Shown here: piece by piece, positions 35,583 to 46,607 of the stretch
Numbering within the stretch: the first letter of the stretch is position 1
Layout of the letters: each line of letters starts with the position of its first letter
Assembly: GCA_033977485.1 (NCBI GenBank)
Contig: CM066993.1
Coordinates: forward strand, 26,402,001-26,466,000
DNA length: 64,000 nucleotides
Reading direction: 5' to 3'
Source: Hydrangea macrophylla
Lineage: Eukaryota > Streptophyta > Magnoliopsida > Cornales > Hydrangeaceae
Notes under the pieces: generated by a model
What the model saw: only the letters and a program-made list of their open reading frames with translations
Database searches by the model: none
Told to the model about the DNA's origin: nothing
Program-made: the position numbers and the translations under genes

Positions 35583-36474
35583 GTAATGTAATCCTTCTCT
35601 TTTGCTAATGGAATGAAATCTTATTTTGCCTAATCTGATGTGTCGAGTCATAAATGCATGAATCGCTGAACTGAAAATGTCACTTTTTCAAATTACCATG
35701 GATATTACTCTGCTACTAAATTTTTGCATCAAACAAAAAAGAATCCTGAAAGGTCAAAGTCAATTTCATGTTAACACCGATAAAGAGCCGAGAATTGAAT
35801 AGTCTTACTTTAAGAATTTAAAGATGCTATTGGCATACTTGGAACTTGGGGCTTGCCCACCATTTCAAAGTCTTGGGCCCAACCCAATTGATAGCCATGC
35901 GAATTTGTGCGGACCTGATCCTTGATGGTAGCTAAACATTTCAGTGAGTTTCATCTCCACTTTAAAAAAAAACAAAGAAGAAGAAAAAGAAAAGAAAAAG
36001 CTCGCTAGGTTGAAAACCCGAAAAGGGCACCTAGGCAAAAGTTAGAGTAAGTAAAGGTATTGATTTCCATGATATGACCCCAGCCAGTCACAATGATGGA
36101 GAAAATGAAAGAAAAAAAAATTTGGTGATACGTAGAATTGTACACTTTAAGGTACATCATGAGAACACGTCTAGATCATGTTTCGGAAGGCTCAGAGCAC
36201 TCACAAACAAATTTTGAGAAATGACATACACATTGCAAAATTATGAAATCAAAGCTCTCCGAAGATCTCACATGAATCAACTACATGAAAAGCAAAATTG
36301 ACTAGCTAGGTGAAAGTGAAAAGGATCAACCCTCAAAACAAAAAAAAAGAAAAAAAAAAGAGAGGGAGATCGAGATTGAATTCTCTCATTCAAGGCTACC
36401 ACAAGTGACTTAAGTTTGAACTTTTTTTTATGATTGGCTTTAAAAAAAACCCTCTTTTCCAAGACCTTGCATTG

Positions 36475-37023
36475 AACTACGCTCGACCTGATTTCCACTC
36501 GGGGATACGTAGGCAACCGCATCGGTTCGGTCGACACCATTATAATCAACCCCCCCTTCTTTCAAGACTTTGGCCCGAACTACGTTGGACCTGATCCCCA
36601 CTCGGGGGTACGTAGGTAGACTTTCAAAAAGAAAAGAAGGACAGCTCGCTAGGTCAAAAATCCGAAAGGACGCCTAGGCAAAAATTAGAGCTAAATCCAA
36701 AGTTATCAATAACAAAAGAGAGAAAATAGCTCGTTAGGTCACTTCACTGGTGCCTAGGCAAAAGTTATGAGCATCTGCGAGATTAAAGTCGCGGTCCTTG
36801 CCTCAAGCCAAAAATCACCTTCCACACTAGGGGCAAACTTCGACTACCCGCCTCGTTTGCCTAAATTTTACTATCAACCCTTCATACAAGGGGAAAACTT
36901 CGGTCACCTACCTCGTTTGCCCAAAGCCTCCAATAAATCATTGTCCCAAATAGGGGCAAACTTCGATCACCCACCTCGTTTGCCTATGAATTCCACTTCC
37001 TATACCTCAAACTAGGGGAAAAC
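36475..37023 (+). repeat. Internal module repeats and PPT-like array in element D
   Basis: Two copies of a tacgta-containing module (36475-36530, 36568-36615), then four PPT-like motifs about 60 bases apart: aggggcaaac at 36829 and 36952, aggggaaaac at 36889 and 37014, each followed by cgtttgcc-type sequence. The true PPT at 39372 contains the same aggggcaaac. Confidence 0.75.
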
Positions 37024-37937
37024 TCTGTTTGCCTAACACGATCCTTTCATACCAAGGGCAAGTTTTCAAGTCACCAACTTATTTTGAAATTTTTTGAAAT
37101 AGAGTATCTTTTTTTCTAAAAGCTAAGGCACTAATTCCAAGCACTTCTTGGGAGAAGTAAAGAATTGATTAGATCAATAGGGAAGAATTTTCAAAAACTA
37201 GATTTATCAGCAAAGTGCTATCATATTAACATGAGGAGTGAACATAAAAGATGAGCGGTACATCGCTTATGACAAAGGCACATTGAATTATGCTAATTTG
37301 GGCACTTCGTGTCGTAACTTCTATCAAATCAATCCTTGTTTGGTTGAGTCAGTAATAATCTGATCGAAACTGTATCAGAGTTCAATGTTCATACAACCCA
37401 ATCTAACTTTCCTCGTCAACATTGTTCCTGTGAAGTCCATTTGTTTTAATGGTCTCAAATGTGTGGGTTTAAAGTGATTCCCAAATTGTAAAACCTGTGG
37501 ATACAAGCAAAAGTTTTGAACACCGTTATTACACTTGTCAAGGCTGCAACATGATATGAGTCCCAAGAACCTCGAGCATTGGTGATACCCCCAATCACAG
37601 TCACTTGTCTTCATAAATCAGTTTATAAGATACACTGGCTATCTTCTACCAGCTCCTCAGCAACCAAGCCAAAATTGTGTCACGAATGTTCTTCATCCCC
37701 AACTAAATTACTCTATTCATAATGCAACCATTCTTTTCCCAACTGAATCTTCTCATTCCCAACAGAGCTAGTTAATCTCTAGAATAGTGTCCTAGACAAA
37801 TATGGTGTATCTCAATCAAGACTACATCCTTTCCTCAGAAGAAAGAGTTGTTCATCCCCAGCAGATTCAATATAATCCCCAGCAAGCATATCAATTTGCC
37901 AGTTCTTTTGATCACAGTTAGTCCAACCATTGGTCCA

Positions 37938-38570
37938 ATCCATGACAGTCACAATAGTTCACTGTCGACTCGTCATCTCGATTCGTACATCATCAGTTCA
38001 ATCCATGACAGTCACGGAAGTTCACTGTTGACTCGTCATCTCGATTTGTACATCATCAGTTCAATCCATGACAGTCACAGTAGTTCACTATCGACTCGTC
38101 ATCTCGATTCATACATCATCAGTTCAATCCATGACAGTCACAGTAGTTCACTATCGACTCTTCATCTCGATTCGTACATCCTCAGTTCAATTCATGACAG
38201 TTACGGTAGTTCAGTGTTGACTCGTCATCTCGATTCGTACATCATCAGTTCAATCCATGACAGTCACAGTAGTTCACTATCAACTCGTCATCTCGATTCG
38301 TACATCGTCATTTCAATCCATGACAGTCACTGTAGTTCACTGTCGACTCATCATCTCGATTCGTACATCATCAGTTCAATCCATGACAGTCCCAGTAGTT
38401 CACTGTCGACTTGTCATCTCGATTCGTACATCATCAGTTCAATCCATGATAGTCAGAGTAGTTCACTGTCGACTCGTCATCTCGATTCGTACATCATCAT
38501 TTCAATCCATGACAGTCATGGTAGTTCACTGTCGACTTGTCATCCCGATTAGTACATCATCAGTTCTTCT
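37938..38570 (+). repeat. 63-bp tandem repeat array (element D 3' region)
   Basis: About ten copies of a 63-bp unit (starting 'caatccatgacagtcac', including 'cgtcatctcgattcgtacat'). The 234-codon frame across it is a by-product of the unit length being a multiple of three. It shares no sequence with the arrays at the same position in C or E. Confidence 0.9.
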
Positions 38571-39371
38571 AATCAAGGTTAGTCCAACCATTGGTCCAAC
38601 CCATGAATGTCATAGTAGTTCACTGTCTACTAGTCATCTCGATTCGTGCATCGTCAATTCATTAATCATCACTAGTTTACCATCATTCGAAATATGTCAT
38701 GATCATCATTCTCATTCTAAATCTTGGGCTTCCATGTCCATTAATTACGCTTCTGACATCTCGGGCTTTCATGCCCATCACATAACGTCCTAGGGCTTCT
38801 GTGACTGTCTCCTAATGTCCAGGGTTTCCAGGTCCATCGGTTATTTGTCAAGCTTTATCTCAGATTAACGTCCTCTGGGACCCCACGTTCAATTACATTT
38901 GTTTGCGAAGCACACTTCCCATAATTTAAGAAGTTTGCCCGAGACCCAGAGTCTTCAACACCTTGGTACCCTTATCAGGATTAACCACTGCATTAGATTC
39001 AACACTAGCATAACATAAGTCTATTCGGGGTGGCACACATCCCATAGCACCAGCTCATACTAGGATCAGAACACTAGACATGATAGGACTCAGAACACAA
39101 TTCATATCACATCCATGCATTGCATATCATTCTCATAGCATAGCATCTGCCTGATTGTTGTGTTTTTGCATGTATTTATTTCTTTGTGCCCGAACTACGT
39201 TATGGTCTGATTCCCCTTGGGATACGTAGGCAGCTCACGAAGAGCGCGACCAGTACTAGTCTTAACATCATGTGCAACACTTTTTATCCTAAATCTATAA
39301 CCTCCAAAAGACCTGTCTGTTCAAAGCTTTGACACTCGCTTGTGACATGCATTGCTTCGCAAGTTCATGCC

Positions 39372-39385
39372 AAAGAGGGGCAAAC
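39372..39385 (+). other. Polypurine tract of element D
   Basis: AAAGAGGGGCAAAC directly before the 3' LTR, the presumed plus-strand primer. Confidence 0.85.
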
Positions 39386-42300
39386 TATAGACACCCCATT
39401 GTGTCGGCTATCATATGTATGAGACCCATAGCTTGGTGGTTCACAATGATCGAAAAAGACTCAAAAGGACTCCTGGAAGTTAGTTCTATTTTTCCAAATG
39501 CTCAGAATGACCAAAATGCCCCTGAAAGCCTGAAAACAACCAGATTTAGACCAAATGTTTTGGAGACATGATATGTCATAAGAAAAATAAGAAAATGAGT
39601 TTTTAAGTAAAATCAGATGAAATCGTCAGCTCCCAGAGACCCCCAGAAGTCTCGGAAGTTCTCGGAAAGTCCCCGTTGACCAGTTTGACCTAGGTTTGAC
39701 CGGTTTGACCAGGGTTTGACCAAAATCATCCAAATTCGCCAAAAAAATTCCAAGATCATTCTAGAACATGTGAAAAGTACTAAAACAAGTTTTAAAAGAA
39801 AATCGGACAAAAACGTCAGCTCCTGTGAGCTTCTAGAGGTTCCCAGAACTTTCTAAAGATCCCAAGTTTGATCGATTTGACCTAAAAGTTGACTTCGAAA
39901 TTGGAGCACCGTAATAATTTTCAAAAACTTTTCATGCATACTAGAGGTCAATAGCTTTCCAAAGGTATATCATACATAATTTCTGGATTTAAAATGGATT
40001 TATTATGAATTTCCGAAGGTGAAAAAGGCGAGCAAATTGGCTTTTATCGCGAATCTGTAAAACTTTTCAGAGTGACCTGAATTCAAAACATTTTATATAG
40101 AAAGTAGACTCCGATATCTTTCCAACAGTATATCACAAGCTCAGTTTGGAGTTCGTACACATTTTCTGTGAATTTCGGACGAAACAGGGCCTTCTCTCGA
40201 ATACCGGAACCTCTGGGGGCCTAAATAAAATTCTTACGGCATCTGAGGAGCAGTGCCGCGGCGGCACTGAGCCACTACTGTGGCGGCACATGGCCAGTGC
40301 TGCGGCAGCACTCAACCCTCGCAGAGTCCAATTTTGTAATTTATTTGGGCGTCCAATTTGATTAATTAAAAACTGAAACGATGTAGTTTTATGTTCACAA
40401 ATGTTTGGGACCAATGGGAGCACTTTCTAAATCCCAAAACCTCCCCAAATTGGCCTATATAAACCCCCCATTGCTCTTAATTTGGGAGGAGCCAAGTACA
40501 AAGTCCATAGAAGTTGTAGAGAGAAAGAGAGATAGAGATAGGTTTAGAAGAAGGAAAGGGAGCTTCTTCCATTGATTTTCTATAAGAAAGTGAGTTTTCA
40601 TCTTGTTTTCTTCCATTACCTCTCTTATACTTCACATTCCAAATACCCCCAATCACCATTCTTGAGTTAGGAAGCTACTTCCATGTCCAAATGTCAATAT
40701 CTATGAGTGAAGCACCAAGCTATAAGTCTAATATCACATTCATTATCATCTATTGATTGCTATTTACTTGCTTGTTTATATATATGTTCATCTCTTCTTA
40801 CCTCATTTCTTTTTATTTTTCTTTATTTACTTACTTGTTATTCATCATCTAAATGATGACATGAAGTTTGAGGTGAGTGAATCCTTATGGATAGTAGCTC
40901 TTGACCTCAAAAACATGTTCAATAGATGATGATTATAACTTCAATACCTCCAAGATACCTTGAAGTTATGTTCAAAATAAAAATGAAGCTCTCCAATAAT
41001 ATTGGAGTTTCTTGATGATGATTTTGATGTTGATGTTTCAAGAGTTCATAATCTCTATTTGATGTTGAAAATATACTTTCAAAACCTCTATTTCAAAACC
41101 CCTCTCAAACCCTCTCATTTTGATCTCAAGAAAGAAAACTCAAGTTTTTCCCAAAATCTTGAAAACAGTGAGTCAAAATAGTGAATGATCAGAGCTTAAA
41201 GATTTCTCTAGAACTCAATACTCAATGTATAAATGCACGACCACTTATAAAGTCTTCCTAACTCATTATAGAACACCTAAGATTTTTGGTTTGACTTGGA
41301 AATACTTGGAAGGATTCCATTTTGGTCCAAACATTCTCTCCAGATATTCTGCCTTTACTGTCACAGCAGCTTGGTCGACTTTCAACTCGTTTTACACAAA
41401 ACTTCTCCAAAAGGAGTGATCCCAAACTATTTTTCCCTTAAACTTCAGTGTCGTAGGGAACGTTCTGTATAAAATGGGCTCCCAGATCATTTGTTTTCAT
41501 TTTCTAAGAGTTTTTGACATTTCAGTCGATAGTACGAACTCTGTTTCTGAGTAACCTCTATTTTTCATATGATTTCTCTCAATCTGTAATAGTTATTAAA
41601 TTTTAGCTTTTTGGGCTGTGTTCTAGACACAATAAGGAAGATCTTCAAAAAAAAAATCATGCATTGAAAACATTCATAACTCCTCTTTTCAATTTCCAAA
41701 AGATCATGTTATTGTTCTGTCCACTATTCACAGCAAGCATACTTTTACTTCCATCCTTTGATTTGATCCTTACATGCACTCCAAATTAGCTCATGTCTTA
41801 AGAAGTAGTTTATACTACATTTGTACATATCCCATGATGATTTCCTTCATTCATTCATACACATTCTAGACTTCTAAGTCATTCTACGAATCCATGAACA
41901 CAAAGCACACTTCAACCTTGGCACTTTCTAGACACATGCATTGCATCCATGCAAAGATTTGGGGCTTTTGTGACTCCTAACCTAAGAAGATTATAAGGAA
42001 TGAACTTGATCACACGTCCATGCTTTCCCTTGATCTAATCATCCTTTCTCATCTGTCCCGGGGATTGAGAGGTCTTCTTTTCCCAAAGGTTAACATTCAT
42101 TATTCTAGCTCGCTAAGCATATTCTGATTTATTTGTTTATTTGTTTCACGAACAATTCATGTCCCCTTTAGATTAGGAAAACTTTATTACTTGATATATG
42201 ATTAGACGATTTTTCCTAGGTTTGTTTGTGTGATCTTTCACTTTGCATTGTGTGATACTTGGCTTAGATCTTATGAACGATATCTTATCTTTTGATCTTC

Positions 42301-42648
42301 CATTTCAAAATTCTTGTGTGATGTAATATACCTATCTAGTATTAATTGTCGAACCAAACATAGTAAAAGATGATTATTTGGATGCTAATTGAGGCTCGTG
42401 GAGAGATGGATTGAGTTGAGGGTGTTTTAGTCGTGACAAAGGCTCCTTCCTCTCTCGTACCAAAACCCTGAACCAAGTTCTTTGGTTATGAAGGGCTGGT
42501 GCCCTTTATCCATTTGGGTGAGTCAAATTAGGTTTCTTGGTTCCTTGAAGACCAAGTGGCGACTCTGTATCTGTTTTCAATAGACCTTTTTCTTTCCTTT
42601 TTCAAAACAATTTCAAACAAACAAGAGGTGGAATTTCGCGTGTCCACA
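39386..42648 (+). repeat. Element D 3' LTR
   Basis: 3263 bases, start decayed to TATAGACACC, end TGTCCACA. Five TTGACC W-boxes lie within 39676-39721 and two more at 39877-39894. GC palindrome at 40252-40268; TATA (tatataaa) at 40456-40463, about 1.07 kb into the LTR, so U3 is about 1.1 kb. Confidence 0.93.
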
Positions 42649-42780
42649 GGCGGTAGGAGGCCTTCGCCAACGTATACTCCAAGTGGCCCGGTGGAAGATG
42701 AAGAGGAGGAGGACTTTTGTTTTGTCTCCATTTATGTTTTCAATTGGGTTATATCAATGTATTATGTGAATGACGGATGA
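42649..42780 (+). pseudogene. Antisense plant-mobile-domain gene, 3' end
   Basis: Completes the exon cut by D at 28210. It encodes a proline-rich and acidic tail (SPTYTPSGP, EDEEEED) ending at 42780. Element D's target duplication lies inside this exon, so the gene predates D. Confidence 0.6.
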
Positions 42781-42986
42781 TGTTTAGGATGGTTTCTCAA
42801 CTTTGACAAAATATTATGATGTTTTGCCTTTTGGGCCGAATAGCTTCCGGTTCCGAGGCGCGGTTGTGTGCTTGTTTTATTTGGTGATCATGTAACGATA
42901 TATATGTGTACTGTGATTCTGTGATTGTTACTACGATGAGCAGCTTTATAATAGTGAGCGTGTTTGCCTTACAGGTGGGAAAGTTT

Positions 42987-44040
42987 GTGAAATGGGGAGG
43001 TGCTACCAAAATTTTGAATTTTGCTAGAGCTGTGATAGAAAATATGGCATTGTATGATCCTGCTCAACTCATAGCTTTGCTGAACATTACAGATGGTGTG
43101 GAACGAATCAACCTCTTCTGTTATGGCTTGACTAAGCCGTTCATTCTCTTCCAAATGGCTTTGAACACTGAGTACTTGTGTGCTGCTATCGCTCACTGGG
43201 ACTCAATAAATCATGTTTTCAATTTCAATGGCCTAGAGATGTGTCATATGTTTGAGGAATTCTGTGCTATCCTCGGCTTCGATCCGACTCAGACTTGATT
43301 CTTCCTCTTGCTGATACTCCTAGTCCTACGCGCGGCTTGGCTGAATATATGAACTGTTCAATTACTATTTCTCGCCAGCTAATTCATAGTGAAGTCCTTG
43401 ATATTGCCTCTATCATTGCCTGCTATGCTGATCCTGAAGATCCTAGCGTGTATGAGGCTACTCGTGGGACCGCTCTGATCTTGTGCATGACTTCGCACTT
43501 CCTGTTCTCGAGTAGTTCTAGTGACTTGGTGTATGTATGCCTTGGACTGAAAGTGGGTTAGAACCCCATGGCTATGGTTCTGTCTGAAACCCTAAATGGT
43601 TTGGATAATGCCTTTAACCAAAGAACTTTTCTTCTTTCTAGGGCGCCTTCGGTGTTACTGGGTTGGCTATATAAGCAACTTCAGTTGTGGATAGGTCGTG
43701 CACCACCGGTTTACTTCCGTAGAGCTATGCTTCATCCTCACTATACTTTACCAACTGGGTTAGCATGACGGGTGCTTTATCTGAGGTGGATATTTTCTAG
43801 ATTGTGGGACATTGGGGTCTTCAGGCTGTGACCACCAGCCTTGGGAATCACCCAAGAATGTGGCTGATGGGTCTAAGAGAGACTTTTTTCTATCATCCTC
43901 GTCGATTGGCCGGGCAGTACAAGTGGGTTCAGGAGGTTCCCTAGGGATTCACTGAGAGGGTCTTTTCTTCCAGAGTCAGAGCTGCCACTATTGCTTCTTT
44001 CATCAATGGTTAGACTCACCGAATAAAGGCCTATTTCTGA
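42987..44040 (+). pseudogene. Second antisense gene, DUF7745-like
   Basis: Plus-strand coding remnant starting after an acceptor-like TTACAG. Segments read AIAHWDSINHVFNFNGLEM..FEEFCAILG, then (frameshift at 43295) LPLADTPSPTRGLAEYM and YEATRGTALILCMTS, a TAG at 43559, PSVLLGWLYKQLQLW, and after 43768 in another frame FYHPRRLAGQYKWVQ. The pattern of 'HWD...F.FNG.E..-FEEF-ILG' plus later 'RGTALILC' resembles the retroelement-associated plant DUF7745 proteins; this is from memory of the family. Function unknown. It may once have been one gene with the mobile-domain gene. Confidence 0.6.
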
Positions 44041-44897
44041 AGACCTTTGAAGAAATAAAAAAAATTGCCTTCGACCAAATCTGGTTCTTCCTTCAAGTGT
44101 CTTTTATATTTGTGATTGCTTTTGAAAGACTTTTTCATTTATAACCATTCCTGCTTATGTAATATTTGAAGTTCGTTTATTGGTGAACCTTAGTTACTGT
44201 GAGAACCTTATTTTTTTGCATTTTGGTTTTTTGAAAACATTTTGTAGCAAGATTCGATTAGATGTTTATTTTGGTACTTGCTTGGGCATGTTAGGGCGAT
44301 TTATAGGCAAGCAAGGCGGTTAGCCGAAGTTTGCCCCTAGTTTGGGATATGGGTGGTTGTAAGGCAAACAAGGTAGATGACCAATGTTTGCCCCTCGTTT
44401 AGGGATGGTTTAGGCAAATGAGGCGAGTAGCCGAAGTTTGCCTCTTGTGTGAGGGTTGGTTTCTGGCTTATGGTAGGGACCGCACCTCTTAATCACTCAG
44501 ATGCTCATAACTTTTGCCTAGGTACTGGTGAAGTGACCTAGCGAGCTCTTTTCTCTCTTTTGTTATTGCTTACTTTGGATTTAGCTCTAATTTCTGCCGA
44601 GGCATCCTTCTTTTCTTTTTTGAAAGCCTGCCTACATATCCTCGAGTGGGAATCAGGTCGAGCGTAGTTTAAGGCAAGGTTTTGAAGAAATGGGCTATTT
44701 TTGTGGGTGGGACTACCGAACCAATGCAGTTGCCTACATATCCCTGAGTAGGAATCAGGTCGAGCATAGTTCAGGGCAAGATTTTGAAGAAATGGGCTAT
44801 TTTTGTGGGTGGGACGACTGAACCGATGTTGTTGCCTACGTATCCCCGAGTAGGAATCAGGTCAAGCATAGTTCAGGGCAAGGTTTTGAAAGAAATG
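44041..44897 (-). repeat. Element E spacer between pol and antisense genes
   Basis: Non-coding. Holds three or four 'agtttgcccct' (PPT-like on minus) units at about 44325-44455 and three copies of the 'cctacatatccccgag..caggtcgagcatagttc' module at about 44620-44885. Both repeat types recur in C and D. Confidence 0.75.
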
Positions 44898-46206
44898 GAA
44901 AAGTCAAGCATAGTACTTTTTGAGGCGATCAAGGTTGATTGGTTCTTTGAATTTGAAACCATCGAGGTCTATGAGGTAGGTTGCTCCTCATGAAAGGATA
45001 GTTTTTACGATGTAAGGCCTAACCCATTCAGGTTTGAACTTTCTGCGGGGATCGAAAATTGGGGCTCGCAGCTCTTTAAGGACAAGATCGCCCTTGACAA
45101 TTTTCTTTGGACGAACCCGCTAGTTAAAGGCACGGGCTATCCACTTTTGATAAATTCAGATATGATCAATCACCACAAGGCTCTTTTCATCTATAAGTAC
45201 CAATTCTTCGTATCTTTCCCTCAACTAGTCTGATTCTGAGATCTCACATTCAGCCATTACTAGCAAGGATGGTAATTCTATCTTGACGGGGATACTGCTT
45301 CCATCCCATACACTAGTGAGTAAGGAGTTGCTTATGTAGATGTCCTTATCAAAGTTCTGTATCCCCAAAGTGTAAATGGTAGTTTCACGTGCCAATCTTT
45401 GTAAGTATCGGCTGATTACTGTAGTATAACCTTGACATTTTTGTTTGCAGGCCTGTATGGTGATGACTTGTGATAAGTGATTTTGTATTCCTTAAACAAA
45501 TCCCTGACTTCAGCTTTGACATGACTTCCATTATTCGAGATGATCTCACGGGGGACTCCATAATGACATATGAGATTCCTCTTTATGAACTTGGCCACTT
45601 CCTTGGCTCCTAATTTGGTGTAGGATTCAACTTTAACCCATTTTGTGAATTATTCGATGGCTACCAGAATATAACGATTCCCATTCGAGGCTTTTGGAAT
45701 AATTTCTCCAATGATATCGATTCCCGAGGTAGAGAATGGCCATGGAGAGGTCATACTACAAAGCAGCGATGGAGGTACATGCATCATGTTCTTATGGATC
45801 TGGCACTTGTGGCACCTTCTCATGTATTCACAACAATCTCTCTCCAATGTTGTCTAGTAATGCCCTTGCATCACAATTTTCTTAGTTAGCATGTGACCAT
45901 TCATGTGCGGACCTCATACCTCTTCATGTATTTCTTCCATCATTCTTCAGGCGCTCTTCCTGAACAAGCAAATCAGGTTATAACCGTTATAACCTTTCTT
46001 CAATAATTTTCCACCACAGATGATGAACTGTGCGGCGAATCTTTGAATTGCTCTTTTGCCTTCTCAGTAGACTCTTGAGGATACATTCCTTTTTCTATGA
46101 AGTCCCATATATCTTGGTACCGCGGTGTTTCCTTTTCTTCTTCCTCAATTACTGTGATCATGTGGAATGATGGCTCATATCTCTGTTCGATTACCAGAGG
46201 CATCAT
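44898..46206 (-). pseudogene. int: Integrase of element E, decayed
   Basis: Reads right to left. 46206-46000 is the linker before integrase (FHMITVIEEEE...). 45847-45650 holds the second half of the zinc-binding HHCC domain (CHKCQIH) and the first catalytic Asp in GIDIIG. 45598-45416 is GVPREIISNNGSH followed by KSSPYRPA; the family normally has SDNG, so the second catalytic Asp appears changed to Asn. 45130-44898 is the C-terminal domain (RVRPKKIVKGDLVLKEL, KFKPEW, then a stop, ending LDRLKKYYA). Stops and frameshifts separate these pieces. Confidence 0.85.
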
Positions 46207-46295
46207 CTTGATTTATACGGGGATTTTGATCATGGAGGCTAAGGTAGCCAACGAATCTGCCAATTGGTTCTCCTCCCTGGGCAAGTAGAAGAATG

Positions 46296-46607
46296 TTACA
46301 CTCTTGAACTATTTTTAAGCCCATCAAAATGATCGTGGTAGGGTTTCAATCTTTCTTGTTTCACCTTCAATTCTTCTCTGGCTTGTGACACAATGAGATT
46401 TGAGTCCTCGAAGACGTCCAGTCTTTGAACCTTTAGTTTTATGGCTGCTTCCATTCCCAAGATGTAGGCCTCATACTCAGTGGAATTGTTGGTAGAGTTA
46501 TAGTTGAGCTTGACTTCCAGTGGTGTGTGGTCCCCATTTGGTGATACCAGAATCATTCCTACTCCGTACCCTTTCACGTTGGCTGCCCCATCGAAGTATA
46601 ACTTCCA
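46296..46607 (-). pseudogene. Archaeal-type RNase H domain (aRNH) of element E
   Basis: Reads YFDGAANVKGYGVGMILVSP, then TNNSTEYEAYILGMEAA and EDSNLIVSQ. The YFDGA Asp, the EYEA Glu and the D of EDSN are the expected catalytic positions. A second RNase H after the ordinary one is diagnostic of the Tat lineage (Ogre, Retand and relatives). It is separated from the upstream RNase H only by an in-frame TAG at 46608-46610. Confidence 0.88.

Larger units (their letters stand above)
34881..39371 (+). other. Non-coding region of element D between gag and PPT
   Basis: Replaces the expected pol. It begins with an A-rich run near 35010. It also contains the MITE at 35170-35582, a roughly 50-base module (gaactacg..gatacgtaggca) near 36475 and 36575 and again near 39195, PPT-like repeats at 36829-37023, and the 63-bp array at 37938-38570. 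It aligns in order with 56195-52262 of element C. Confidence 0.78.
28211..42648 (+). mobile_element. Element D: E-family retrotransposon derivative with gag only
   Basis: LTRs 28211-32481 and 39386-42648, flanked by GGCTG (28206-28210) and GGCGG (42649-42653), a 5-bp duplication with one mismatch. Contains tRNA-Arg-type primer site, leader with 42-bp repeats, decayed gag, a long non-coding region with a hAT MITE, PPT-like repeats and 63-bp repeats, then the PPT. No pol or antisense gene. It sits in the last exon of the antisense mobile-domain gene. Confidence 0.9.

Noticed and set aside
37848..38552. 234-codon ORF with repeated SSIHDSHSSSLSTRHLDSY units
   Set aside because: It is the translation of a 63-bp tandem repeat; another frame across the same array is also open. 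No start context or family.
17687..44040. Plant mobile-domain and DUF7745 genes as ordinary host genes
   Set aside because: They are bracketed by the PPT/3' LTR and pol of one minus-strand element in correct order and orientation, where antisense ORFs are known. Not fully excluded; see the finding.
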